From the IMG/VR virus record IMGVR_UViG_3300015261_000018, positions 1-23,008 of that record: a stretch of DNA of 23,008 nt, one strand, 5' to 3'. The stretch is from a virus. Shown one piece after another: positions 8,536 through 15,285 of this stretch (its first letter is position 1; each line of letters starts with the position of its first letter). A model generated the notes under the pieces. It was not told the DNA's origin, did no database searches, and saw only the letters and a list, made by a program, of their open reading frames with translations. A program made the translations under genes and the position numbers.

Positions 8536-8868
8536 TTATCTAGTTGGAATAATCAGCCCAATAATCACATTTAAAATAATTTTGATAATGTTGTTTTTAA
8601 TCGTGTTCAATTTTATTTTTGATATTCCAGCAGTTTGAAGTCCTTGTAAAGACACCAAATCCAATTGGCTTTTTAAGAGCCATTCTAACTCTTCTTCGGT
8701 CAAATCTCCAGAAGAAAAAAGAAAGAGCCAACGTTCCAATTTTATTTTAGATTTTTCTAAAAATGTATTTAAATCTTTCTCCAATTGAGGTTTAATCTCT
8801 TCGTAATTTTCGGTTATTAAGGTTTTTAATTTGCTTTGTAACTCTTTTAATAATTTGTCGTTATCCAT
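8536..8868 (-). CDS. Small C-terminally membrane-anchored protein of the lysis operon (110 aa)
   Basis: This protein is charged and helical through residue 45, then has a conserved-looking stretch (SSGDLTEEELEWLLKSQLDLVSLQGLQTAG), and ends in one hydrophobic helix (about 93-108, IIKIILNVIIGLII). It is the last gene of the endopeptidase-lipoprotein operon, 13 bp after the lipoprotein stop. A single anchored helix beside an endolysin and a lipoprotein suggests a lysis accessory such as an inner-membrane spanin-like partner, but I do not recognise the family and topology is predicted by eye. Similar short proteins with the 'SG.LTeEEfEwLL' pattern are frequent in Bacteroidetes genomes. Confidence 0.5.
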   Translation of the reverse strand: MDNDKLLKELQSKLKTLITENYEEIKPQLEKDLNTFLEKSKIKLERWLFLFSSGDLTEEELEWLLKSQLDLVSLQGLQTAGISKIKLNTIKNNIIKIILNVIIGLIIPTR

Positions 8869-8881
8869 GATTTTCTAGCTA

Positions 8882-9346
8882 TTATTGGTTGATTAAGTCT
8901 AAAAGAGCATCTTTAGATTTTTTGTCTTTTTTAATTTCATATTGAATCAATAAATCAAAAGCATCTAAAACTTGTTTTTTTGATTCCTCAAGAAAAGCCG
9001 GAGATAGTGTTTCTTTGGTTTCCCAACGTTTAAAGAATGCCGCTAAAAGATTTTTTTCTTTATCAGTCAACATCTTCCACATTGCAAAAGTGATTTCGTT
9101 ATTCGGTTTATTTTTTTCATATTCCACCAATTTTTCTATTTCAAGCAACAGCATTGTAACTTCTTTTTGATGAAGCACATAAGGACTAGTAGCTTCACTC
9201 ATTAATTTTTCAGCTTCAACTTTTATTTCAGTCGTTTTTTGGTAAGAGTATTGGTCGTAAAGAGCTGTTTTTGTTGAAGAACATGAAGTAAATAGAAATG
9301 AAATGATGATTAAAAATGCTGTAAGTTTTAATTTTAAATGATTCAT
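8882..9346 (-). CDS. Outer-membrane-type lipoprotein, possible spanin-like lysis protein (154 aa)
   Basis: A signal peptide with lipobox (FLIIISFLFTSC, Cys22) is clear, so the mature protein should be a lipoprotein. The mature part is a charged, almost all-helical rod (KTTEIKVEAEKLMSEAT..., EEIEKLVEYEKNK) with no enzyme motif. It lies 4 bp after the M15 endopeptidase and 13 bp before the membrane-anchored protein. Endolysin plus lipoprotein plus membrane protein is the composition of a phage lysis cassette, so a role in the last step of lysis (outer-membrane disruption) is inferred. It could instead be an immunity or wall-protecting lipoprotein. Confidence 0.55.
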   Translation of the reverse strand: MNHLKLKLTAFLIIISFLFTSCSSTKTALYDQYSYQKTTEIKVEAEKLMSEATSPYVLHQKEVTMLLLEIEKLVEYEKNKPNNEITFAMWKMLTDKEKNLLAAFFKRWETKETLSPAFLEESKKQVLDAFDLLIQYEIKKDKKSKDALLDLINQ

Positions 9347-9350
9347 CGGT

Positions 9351-9833
9351 TTATTTGTATAAGATTACATAATTCTTTCTGTCTCGTTTGAGTTTGCTTA
9401 ACACTTTCCAATCGCTATATCCCTTTTTATCAAAATGAGGAAGATCTTTGAAGGTTTTCCAGTCTCCGCCCCAATTCCAGCCATTTTTCTTAAAGATTTC
9501 TACACATTCCTGCCAGTCCGAAATTTGATCGTTGTCCCAATCTTTTGCTGTGTCCCATGAAGCCTTTTTACCGTCTATAATCAAACAGATATCTACTGCA
9601 AAACCATAATTATGAATAGATTGTCCGCCTTTGGCATTAGTTACTTTTTTTCCTGGTTTGGTTCTGCCAAAAGCATACAGATCTTCCTGTTCTTGAAAGG
9701 TTCTAAGACCTTGTGTAATGCGAACTTTTGCTCTTCCGCTCAAAGCGATATCGCATTGTTCGATAATTTTGGTAACTTCTTCTCTGACTGAGGGATGAAG
9801 CAAATCAATGTGTTTTTTTGTTGTTTGATCCAT
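9351..9833 (-). CDS. M15-family L-alanyl-D-glutamate endopeptidase, endolysin (160 aa)
   Basis: The zinc-binding and catalytic pattern of CwlK/VanY-type M15 peptidases is present: SIHNYGFAVD (His74, Asp81) and the C-terminal WNWGGDWKTFKDLPHFD (His133, Asp135), with QGLRTFQEQEDLYAFGRTKPG in between as in phage endolysins of this type. It cleaves the peptide stems of peptidoglycan. No signal peptide is seen, so a holin or other membrane step is needed for export. The frame is open upstream to 9959, but homology begins only at MDQTTKKHIDLLHPS, so the ATG at 9833 is chosen. It is the first gene behind promoter B and starts the lysis operon. Confidence 0.85.
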   Translation of the reverse strand: MDQTTKKHIDLLHPSVREEVTKIIEQCDIALSGRAKVRITQGLRTFQEQEDLYAFGRTKPGKKVTNAKGGQSIHNYGFAVDICLIIDGKKASWDTAKDWDNDQISDWQECVEIFKKNGWNWGGDWKTFKDLPHFDKKGYSDWKVLSKLKRDRKNYVILYK

Positions 9834-10027
9834 ATTGTATGTATTAATGATTAAAGAATAGAAGACTTTCTCGGTTATTAAAAAACACCAAGGGAATTGA
9901 TAATGAGATAAGATAAATTTGTGTTTTGAAATTATTTTGGAAACTGAAATTAGTTCCAAAATAAAATCGTGAAAGGTTCTTTTTTGAACTTGTTATTTTA
10001 GCTAAAACAGATGCTTCTAAGAACAGT

Positions 10028-10094
10028 GTAAAGATATGTCCAAATGATGGTTTTGAAAAACAATATAACTTTGTAAATCAGTAGTTTCAGTAGG
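10028..10094 (-). promoter_or_regulatory. Promoter B of lysis operon: activator element plus -7 box
   Basis: On the minus strand CCTACTGAAACTACTG (10094-10079) is followed after exactly 42 bp by TATCTTTAC (10036-10028). No TTG stands at the -33 position here, which suggests a core promoter more dependent on the activator. The leader to the chosen endopeptidase start is about 190 nt. Confidence 0.75.
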
Positions 10095-10145
10095 AAAATA
10101 TAAGCTTTTTATTTTGGTTTGTAGTTTTAAAATGCTATAAATTCA

Positions 10146-10187
10146 AAAAAAAACACCCATTTCTATGAAAGAAAAACGAGTGTTTTA
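10146..10187 (-). terminator. Terminator after the isolated membrane-protein gene
   Basis: On the minus strand AAAACACTCGTTT pairs with AAATGGGTGTTTT (some G-U pairs) and is followed by a run of nine Ts (10146-10154 on the plus strand are As). It lies 44 bp past the stop of the 97-aa gene and 52 bp before the lysis promoter element, isolating the two units. Confidence 0.7.
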
Positions 10188-10230
10188 ATGCACTAATAAC
10201 AGCTGTCAAATTAAAAATCAACTTTTGTTT

Positions 10231-10524
10231 TCATTCTAGAAAATTGTCAAAGTACAAAAACATTTTACTTAAAAATATTAAATTGATTATCAATAAAATT
10301 AGCGAGAAAATCAGATAGACTTTATTTTTAAAAGTTCTAAGAAATAAATAAGATAACCATCCAAAAATAATGCTAGTGATAGCATAAAGCAATTTTAGAA
10401 ATCCGACAACATCTGCGTCAATTACGATGTCGTTTCCATCGTGGACAGTATAGGGATCAATAAAATAGCTGAATAGAAAGAGAAAAAGTCCAACAAAAAA
10501 TAATATTCGTATTAAAATTTTCAT
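10231..10524 (-). CDS. Small membrane protein with three predicted TM helices (97 aa)
   Basis: There are three hydrophobic segments (about residues 3-24, 42-64 and 69-92), a short acidic periplasmic-type loop (DPYTVHDGNDIVIDADV), and a phenylalanine-rich first helix. No family is recognised. The gene stands apart: a possible promoter of its own upstream (TATATTTG at 10605-10598), a terminator behind it, and no activator element in front. It lies between the sheath/tube/lysozyme operon and the lysis operon. Such placement is typical of 'moron' genes expressed independently of the particle genes; an immunity or self-protection role is possible but not shown. Confidence 0.6.
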   Translation of the reverse strand: MKILIRILFFVGLFLFLFSYFIDPYTVHDGNDIVIDADVVGFLKLLYAITSIIFGWLSYLFLRTFKNKVYLIFSLILLIINLIFLSKMFLYFDNFLE

Positions 10525-10597
10525 AGTATTGGTTAATAATTGTTATTAAAGTAAAATGCAAGTTATTTTTTAAGTTGTTAAGTAAAACAGACTATGT

Positions 10598-10605
10598 CAA
10601 ATATA
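10598..10605 (-). promoter_or_regulatory. Possible constitutive -7 box for the 97-aa membrane protein
   Basis: TATATTTG on the minus strand matches the TAnnTTTG consensus exactly and lies 74 nt before the ATG at 10524. No good TTG is found about 20 bp upstream, so this is a weak call. Confidence 0.35.
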
Positions 10606-10707
10606 AAATAATATTGAATAAGATTTTTTTAATAGTTTTAAACTTTTGAATTTTAGGAAAAAAGATGGTGGTTTAGAATAATTAATTCTGATCTCGTTAA
10701 TGTATTA

Positions 10708-11595
10708 TTAGTTCAAAGCATTATTAATTTCTTTTTGATGTTTGTAAATTGATCTTCCGTATGAAGTATCTTTCTTAATATTTTCTTTTGACAATTCTAA
10801 TCCTCTATTATAGCGGCTGGCAATAATTTCTATATCTGGTTGTGTTAATTTATCTACTGGAGTATTTTTAAAATCTACATTTTTTAGCCTTTTTACGTGC
10901 ATAGCAGCAATATAGATTCCAATTACAGGATCTAATAAAGACTCTTGTATGGCGTCTCTATCTGTTTTATTTATGCTTTCGTAACCTAACTCTTTGCCAG
11001 CTCTGCCTAATTGAATTGCCATGTCTCCAAAAGATGTTTTGTCTGGATGATTTGTTGTTGTTAGATTTCTATCTATGATATCTGGTCCACTCCAATCCAG
11101 CTCTCTAAGAGATCGAACTCCCTTTTTTAGCCAATCAGGTTTTCCTCCAAATTCTGTAAACGCAATACCTGCTAGTAAAAATGGTGGTATTCCATTCATT
11201 TTAGCAGCATGTTTTATTACTGCACTATAATACTTAACAAACTCTGCCTTTCTTTTAAATAAATAATCATTGTTTCCCGATTTTTTCCATTTTATTATAT
11301 CGCTGTTTGTCCAGGCAACGGTGTCACGGTCGTATCTCCACAATTTAGAAAGATTATTAGTTTGAACATGTAAAGGTGTAATTGATTCTTTTGTGTCAGA
11401 ATCATTAGAATATAAATTTAGTTGACTCAAATCTTTCCGATTTGTTTGAGAATTTTCAATATATTTAAGCATTTCTGCGCTATTTTTGTCGTCTTCAATC
11501 TGCTGACGCCAAATGCTCAGCATAATTTGTCTAAACCGAGCCATTTCTGAAGCACTGGTGTCTTTTAATTCTATATTATGGTTTTTAACAATCAT
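10708..11595 (-). CDS. Lysozyme/lytic-transglycosylase-like protein in the tape-measure position (295 aa)
   Basis: The N-terminal third (1-115) is charged and without a recognised fold. Residues about 118-285 look like a lysozyme-superfamily domain: AAKMNGIPPFLLAGIAFTEFGG places a Glu (148) after a long helix as in goose-type/SLT enzymes, and IIASRYNRG (258-265) with SYGRSI (278-283) resembles the later SLT motifs. The expected activity is cleavage of the glycan strand. There is no signal peptide. The gene follows the tail chaperone by 36 bp, where contractile phages carry the tape-measure protein. The product could be a tail-borne muralytic protein used during penetration or part of the lysis set. 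Assignment of the catalytic Glu is by eye. Confidence 0.6.
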   Translation of the reverse strand: MIVKNHNIELKDTSASEMARFRQIMLSIWRQQIEDDKNSAEMLKYIENSQTNRKDLSQLNLYSNDSDTKESITPLHVQTNNLSKLWRYDRDTVAWTNSDIIKWKKSGNNDYLFKRKAEFVKYYSAVIKHAAKMNGIPPFLLAGIAFTEFGGKPDWLKKGVRSLRELDWSGPDIIDRNLTTTNHPDKTSFGDMAIQLGRAGKELGYESINKTDRDAIQESLLDPVIGIYIAAMHVKRLKNVDFKNTPVDKLTQPDIEIIASRYNRGLELSKENIKKDTSYGRSIYKHQKEINNALN

Positions 11596-11631
11596 GATGC
11601 TTGATGTTTTAAAAGAAAAGTGTTTGTTTTT

Positions 11632-11976
11632 TTAAAGTATTTCTACCTTAACTGGTTTAGGCTGAATATGATCTGAGAAAGCGGTTGTGATATTAAGACG
11701 TAAATCATCTTCTTGTTCGATTTTGCCATCGCCTCCCAAATAGCAGTTTTTGAACAAGACTTCTAAAGCCTTAAATTCATCCATTTTAGAAGCTTGCAAA
11801 ACAGCAGCACGAATGCTCATGTCTGGTTTCTTGAAATAAGCAAAAAGAGTAGTGTCGTCGTCATCGTTAATGGTAAGCTTTACTACTTTTTTATGCTTAT
11901 ATTTCCATTGGTTTAATTGTGCTTGGGTGATATTTCCGTCTAGAATTTCGGTAGTTTCTGGTGTTGCTGTTTTCAT
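11632..11976 (-). CDS. Tail assembly chaperone-like protein (114 aa)
   Basis: The pattern LNQWKYKHKKVVKLTINDDD.TTLFAYFKKPDMSIRAAVLQASKMDEFKALEVLFKNCYLGGD is that of Bacteroidetes tail assembly chaperones, which bind the tape measure or tube during assembly; the second chaperone-like protein at 19243-19713 shares the 'yckKPsf......A...LFK.CLL' layout. It lies behind the tube gene, the usual order. A 251-bp gap with a terminator-like hairpin separates it from the tube, so its expression is probably lower than that of sheath and tube. No -1 frameshift product is apparent, since the next ORF begins 36 bp later with its own ATG. Confidence 0.62.
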   Translation of the reverse strand: MKTATPETTEILDGNITQAQLNQWKYKHKKVVKLTINDDDDTTLFAYFKKPDMSIRAAVLQASKMDEFKALEVLFKNCYLGGDGKIEQEDDLRLNITTAFSDHIQPKPVKVEIL

Positions 11977-11997
11977 GTTGAAAATCTTTTTTGTTTT

Positions 11998-12052
11998 AAA
12001 AAAAGAGGCTGCTCGAGCTTTATTTCAGGACGAAAATGCTCAGAGCAGCCTT
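11998..12052 (-). terminator. Intra-operon terminator/attenuator between tube and chaperone genes
   Basis: On the minus strand AGGCTGCTC (12051-12043) pairs with GAGCAGCCT (12014-12006), and an inner GAGC/GCTC pair extends the stem. A run of seven Ts follows (12004-11998). It has the shape of a rho-independent terminator, 22 bp before the chaperone ATG. As no other promoter is seen here, it would act as an attenuator lowering chaperone and lysozyme expression relative to sheath and tube. Confidence 0.75.
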
Positions 12053-12070
12053 CTGAAGTAAATAAGCTGT

Positions 12071-12190
12071 TTAAAACGGACTCCTAAAGAGCGGTTAAAA
12101 TAGTTTGCTTGCAAAAATCATGTTGCTCAGAACTTCTTTTTTGCGTAACGCATGATAAAATTGGTTTTCTCTTTGGAGTCGGTTTTTAAA
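12071..12190 (-). other. Structured 3' UTR of the tube gene: long imperfect inverted repeat
   Basis: Plus-strand arms TTAAAACGGACTCCTAAAGAG (given as two parts: 12071-12080 and 12081-12091) and 12169-12190 (CTCTTTGGAGTCGGTTTTTAA) are complementary over about 20 of 22 positions. The loop holds smaller hairpins (TTTGC/GCAAA near 12104 and TGCG/CGCA near 12142). It starts 38 bp past the tube stop and precedes the terminator hairpin. A stabilising mRNA structure or a small RNA processed from the 3' UTR is possible. Confidence 0.5.
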
Positions 12191-12227
12191 CAATTTATAG
12201 TTTAGGTAAGTTGGTTTTTGTAATGGA

Positions 12228-12653
12228 TTAGTTCCACTCGATGTGTGAACAGATCAAGTCGAAAGAAACAGCGATTTTAGTATCTCCTTGACTGATTCCT
12301 CTACTGTTTGAATTGAATTCGCAGTTTCTTACAGTATGTGTGATAACTTCATTGCTGTCATCTAAATAACTTACAATGATGCTGAAAGGATTAAGATCCT
12401 GCAATCTTTGTCCTTTTGGTAAAGTAGCCAAAATCGCTTCTACTTCGTAGTTATATAAAGTAAGTGAAGCTTTAGCCTCATATTTTCCTCTTCCTCTATG
12501 TACTGGCATGTCTCCAGCTCCATAATGGTTTTCTTTAGATACCGAGTCACTGTAATTTACAGCTGTAATACCCGTTACGATATTACCTGCAATGCTTACT
12601 TCAATTGATGACCAGCTGTGTTGTTGTCCGTTAATTAATGGCAATTTATTCAT
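12228..12653 (-). CDS. Tail tube protein (141 aa)
   Basis: The length and pattern of contractile-tail tube proteins are seen: a short N-terminus, SSIEVSIAGNIVTGITAVNYSD, then the GRGKYEAKASLTLYNYEVEAI segment and a beta-rich C-terminus (RGISQGDTKIAVSFDLICSHIEW). Tube subunits form stacked hexamers inside the sheath. The gene directly follows the sheath gene and is followed by the chaperone, the canonical order. A 132-bp spacer from the sheath holds no clear promoter. Confidence 0.8.
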   Translation of the reverse strand: MNKLPLINGQQHSWSSIEVSIAGNIVTGITAVNYSDSVSKENHYGAGDMPVHRGRGKYEAKASLTLYNYEVEAILATLPKGQRLQDLNPFSIIVSYLDDSNEVITHTVRNCEFNSNSRGISQGDTKIAVSFDLICSHIEWN

Positions 12654-12785
12654 AGTGTAGCTTTTGTTTGTTTTTTAATAATCCCGATAACGTTCAGGGG
12701 CTATCATCTGTTTTTGTTTGCTTTTCTAAAAAAAGAGTTAGGATGATAACATTTTGTGAATTTTTATGGTCTGTGAATTTTTAAA

Positions 12786-13943
12786 TTACGCTTTGTCGAT
12801 TCCAAAAGGATTTTTAAATCCTAAATCAACCGTAATTTTGCGAGCAGTTCCAATTGGAGTAATTTCTGCTTTAATTTTTAATTCAGAAGTTGCTAAAATG
12901 TTTTGTTTTGGGTCTACATAAACATCAAAAGCAGAAACCTCTTGGTTAGCCACCATTCCTTCTAAAGCTGATCTGCATAATCCTTCAAAACTTTTTGATA
13001 CAGATTGCGGTAATTTACCATCAATGTCAACTAAAACAGGAGAAGTCAATTTTGGCAATAAGGCAGTACGCAATAAACGAGTTGCTTTGTTGATTGTACG
13101 GTTGTTTTCGATATAAGCAAAGTCTGATGTATCTGCCGTACAAGTAGAGCTGTCGTTAAAATAAATACCTGCTAAACCTGTGTGTGTTCTTGCAAAAATG
13201 AATCTATTGTCATTCAGTTCTCTTAGTTGGCTAAGAGTTTTAATTTCTTCTCCACCAACAAATCCAGCTTGTGAAAAACCTTCACCAGTTAGGTTGAATT
13301 TTTCAATCCAGGCAATGTTTTCTGATACTTTTGCTTTTGAAACGGCACCTAATGCTAATCCAACTGCTGCAGAATTTGGATATTTCTCAGCTTTTTTAAC
13401 ATCCATAGCTACAACAACAGATACATTTGCTGATTTTCCAGCTAAAGAAGGCACGTCATTTCTGTCAAAGCCTTTTCCTTCAAGAATTACTTCAAAAGGC
13501 ATGTAATCTGCAAAAGCAAGTTCTGCTTGAGTTTGCGCTACAGCAACTGCATCCTGAGTATCCTCAAAAGTGGTTGCTCCAGAATAGATAATTGCCATTT
13601 GGCGAATATTTCCATTTGCTTTTTGCTGCATATCAAAAGCTTTTCCTGCAATATCTTCATAAGAATTGGCAGCTGTTTTCATGATGTACAAATCACCAGA
13701 AGGATTTAATCTGAAAAATTGCTGAACTTGATAATAAACAGATTGACCATTTAGATCATTATCTTCTGTAATGCCAAAGTCTTTAGCATCTTCCAATGAA
13801 GCTAGGCGTTCAACCTTGTCCGCTTCAAATTCTCCAGTAGTTTCTCCATCAAAAAGTAATCCTGAAACCATGTCTTGTTCTGGAGTTCTTCTTCCTAATC
13901 CGCCAGATAGTTTGTTAATTACTACATCGTTTAATGTACTCAT
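12786..13943 (-). CDS. Contractile tail sheath protein, DUF2586-like (385 aa)
   Basis: The N-terminus MSTLNDVVINKLSGGLGRR.PEQD and the C-terminal handshake-like region (residues about 340-385: SAFDVYVDPKQNILATSELKIKAEITPIGTARKITVDLGFKNP) are typical of the DUF2586-type sheath proteins of Bacteroidetes and Mannheimia-type phages. The middle is a Rossmann-like alpha/beta domain. Presence of a sheath makes this a contractile (R-type) rather than flexible tail. It is the first gene after promoter C, with a leader of roughly 230 nt. The gene is richer in Ala/Gly codons than its neighbours, as expected for a highly expressed structural protein. Confidence 0.83.
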   Translation of the reverse strand: MSTLNDVVINKLSGGLGRRTPEQDMVSGLLFDGETTGEFEADKVERLASLEDAKDFGITEDNDLNGQSVYYQVQQFFRLNPSGDLYIMKTAANSYEDIAGKAFDMQQKANGNIRQMAIIYSGATTFEDTQDAVAVAQTQAELAFADYMPFEVILEGKGFDRNDVPSLAGKSANVSVVVAMDVKKAEKYPNSAAVGLALGAVSKAKVSENIAWIEKFNLTGEGFSQAGFVGGEEIKTLSQLRELNDNRFIFARTHTGLAGIYFNDSSTCTADTSDFAYIENNRTINKATRLLRTALLPKLTSPVLVDIDGKLPQSVSKSFEGLCRSALEGMVANQEVSAFDVYVDPKQNILATSELKIKAEITPIGTARKITVDLGFKNPFGIDKA

Positions 13944-14178
13944 AATATAAAATGTTTAAATGTTTAAAATTTGTTTTTGGTTTTTGCTTGAAAAAAGGCA
14001 AAATGGGGCTGTAGCAAGTAGTTAAACTTGTTATAGTCAATGGTTTATTTTTTTTAAAATGATATTTGTAATCAGGAATCCAAAAAGGAAGAATTACTAT
14101 TTTTGGACGATTTGCAAAACTGGTTTTTTATTGAACTTTACTCTTGGCCAAGAGATAAATTTGCTTTTGATATCGAGT

Positions 14179-14245
14179 ACAAATTTAAAGTTTAATATCG
14201 TTTTTTACAATTTTTGTGATTGCTAAAACCAGTAGTTTCAGCAGG
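14179..14245 (-). promoter_or_regulatory. Promoter C of sheath-tube operon: activator element plus consensus -7 box
   Basis: On the minus strand CCTGCTGAAACTACTG (14245-14230) is followed after exactly 42 bp by TAAATTTGT (14187-14179), a full TAnnTTTG match, with TTG 20 bp before it. The element starts at the base after the stop codon of the 59-aa HTH gene. The leader to the sheath ATG is about 230 nt; I found no ORF in it (13944-14178). Confidence 0.82.
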
Positions 14246-14425
14246 TTAAGCTTTAGCTTCTGTTGCCAATCCTTCGTTTATAATGGTATAAATAGTGCGC
14301 TCTGTTAAGAACAAAGTATCAGAAAGTTCGGCAACAACAACTTTCATTTGTTTAGCCTGATTGTTGTTAAGATAATTAATAACGTAATCTCTTCTTTTGT
14401 CTAGTAGTGTTCTGCTTCTTTTCAT
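14246..14425 (-). CDS. Small HTH protein, candidate activator of the tail operons (59 aa)
   Basis: The ATG at 14425 opens a 59-codon frame ending in TAA at 14248-14246. It begins MKRSRTLLDKRRDYVINYL, and residues about 25-52 (KQMKVVVAELSDTLFLTERTIYTIINEG) read as a helix-turn-helix: VVVAELSDTLFLTERTIYTII, in the style of 'the cell must respond to a sensed state' HTH_23-type small regulators. A basic N-terminus supports DNA binding. It lies in a short operon behind the tail terminator, controlled by the divergent S24 repressor region, and its stop codon abuts the activator element of the sheath promoter. These facts suggest it binds the five repeated elements, but this is inference. It could instead be a cofactor or an anti-repressor. 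Confidence 0.65.
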   Translation of the reverse strand: MKRSRTLLDKRRDYVINYLNNNQAKQMKVVVAELSDTLFLTERTIYTIINEGLATEAKA

Positions 14426-14525
14426 ATGTGGTATTTATAGTAGAAGTTAATTTTGCTTAGGTTCGTTTTTGGCTTGTAATATTTTAATTTTTTATGAGAT
14501 CTGGGGAATACTCATATTTTGAAGA

Positions 14526-15101
14526 TTACGAATTAGAGTTTAAATCGATATCTCCTTGAACTTGATTTGGGTTAATTTCAATTATTCCAGAGGTTAAATC
14601 GTATCCTAATTCTTCTAAATCTTCATTGCTTAATCCGTTATTAAAAAGGATATATTTCTTTTTCAATGTATTTTCAACCAATGTTGTTTTATAAGTGATT
14701 TCCCAGATGAAGTAATCGTTTATATTCCAGTAAGTATGTTCATTGGTATATTGCTTTTCTCTTACCTTAAAGATCGAATTGCTATCTATAAGGGTATTGT
14801 TATTGCTTCTAGACAATACAGCTTTGTCAACTCTTTGTGCAATATCGAATGCATTTGCATAACTTGTTGAAGAGATCGTGTCAACAGGAAGCACGATGTA
14901 TAAACAAAAAGCAACATCTGCTTTGTAATTTTTCTCAGAAGAGGTCTCCCAAGAAATATTATCGTATTTAAACATCACGATTGGTTCTTCTATTGAAGAT
15001 TTAAAAATGGCATCACTATAAAGATGAACAGCTGGCGCACTAGAGGAAAACTCTGTTTCAATAGCGCTCTTTTTTTCGGTATAAAATTCTTTTAAAATCA
15101 T
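14526..15101 (-). CDS. Tail terminator (gpU/Gp37-like) protein (191 aa)
   Basis: MILKEFYTEKKSAIETEF...VHLYSDAIF....EEPIVMFKYDNISWE and the following alpha/beta pattern (YKADVAFCLYIVLPVD... AFDIAQRVDKAVL...) resemble the small terminator/neck proteins that cap contractile tails in Bacteroidetes prophages. It precedes the sheath gene, as in many contractile phages. The frame is open upstream to 15155, but promoter E (-7 box 15128-15121) lies inside that extension, so the ATG at 15101 is chosen, giving a leader of only some 10-20 nt. The C-terminus is acidic. Function is inferred from position and fold-like pattern. Confidence 0.62.
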   Translation of the reverse strand: MILKEFYTEKKSAIETEFSSSAPAVHLYSDAIFKSSIEEPIVMFKYDNISWETSSEKNYKADVAFCLYIVLPVDTISSTSYANAFDIAQRVDKAVLSRSNNNTLIDSNSIFKVREKQYTNEHTYWNINDYFIWEITYKTTLVENTLKKKYILFNNGLSNEDLEELGYDLTSGIIEINPNQVQGDIDLNSNS

Positions 15102-15120
15102 ATGTTGGATTATTTTTAAG

Positions 15121-15187
15121 CAAATATAAAACATATGTTTTGTTTTTACAAACATATTACATATAAATATGCAGTAATTTCAGTAAT
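15121..15187 (-). promoter_or_regulatory. Promoter E of terminator/HTH operon: variant activator element plus consensus -7 box
   Basis: On the minus strand ATTACTGAAATTACTG (15187-15172) is a two- to three-base variant of the element at the other operons. It is followed after 43 bp by TATATTTG (15128-15121), an exact TAnnTTTG, with TTG 20 bp before it. The extra base lies before the TTG, so core spacing stays the same. Palindromes overlap this core. Confidence 0.72.
15128..15171. promoter_or_regulatory. Candidate operators of the S24 repressor at promoter E
   Basis: AAAACATATGTTTT (15128-15141) is a 14-bp perfect palindrome touching the -7 box. CATATT-N7-AATATG (15153-15171) is a second dyad ending exactly where the activator element begins. 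ATGTTT/AAACAT (15135-15155) is a third overlapping one. AAACATATTACATA at 15150-15163 recurs at 15349-15362. Binding by the neighbouring repressor is inferred. Confidence 0.5.
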
Positions 15188-15285
15188 ATGATTTAACTAT
15201 TTGACTACTAATATGTATGATAATTCATATTTTTGTTAATTATTAAGTGCTGATAATCAGTGTATTTGAAAAATTGCCTATAAAA

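Noticed and set aside
9834-9959. 42-residue N-terminal extension of the endopeptidase as a signal peptide
   Set aside because: Although it includes hydrophobic patches (FLITEKVFYSLII), it is broken by charged residues, has no signal peptidase pattern, and homology starts only at the later Met.
11632-11976. Programmed frameshift fusing the chaperone to a downstream frame
   Set aside because: No slippery heptamer with downstream structure was recognised, and the next gene starts independently 36 bp later.
13180-13506. 108-codon plus-strand ORF inside the sheath gene
   Set aside because: Shadow of the sheath gene; no domain or promoter.
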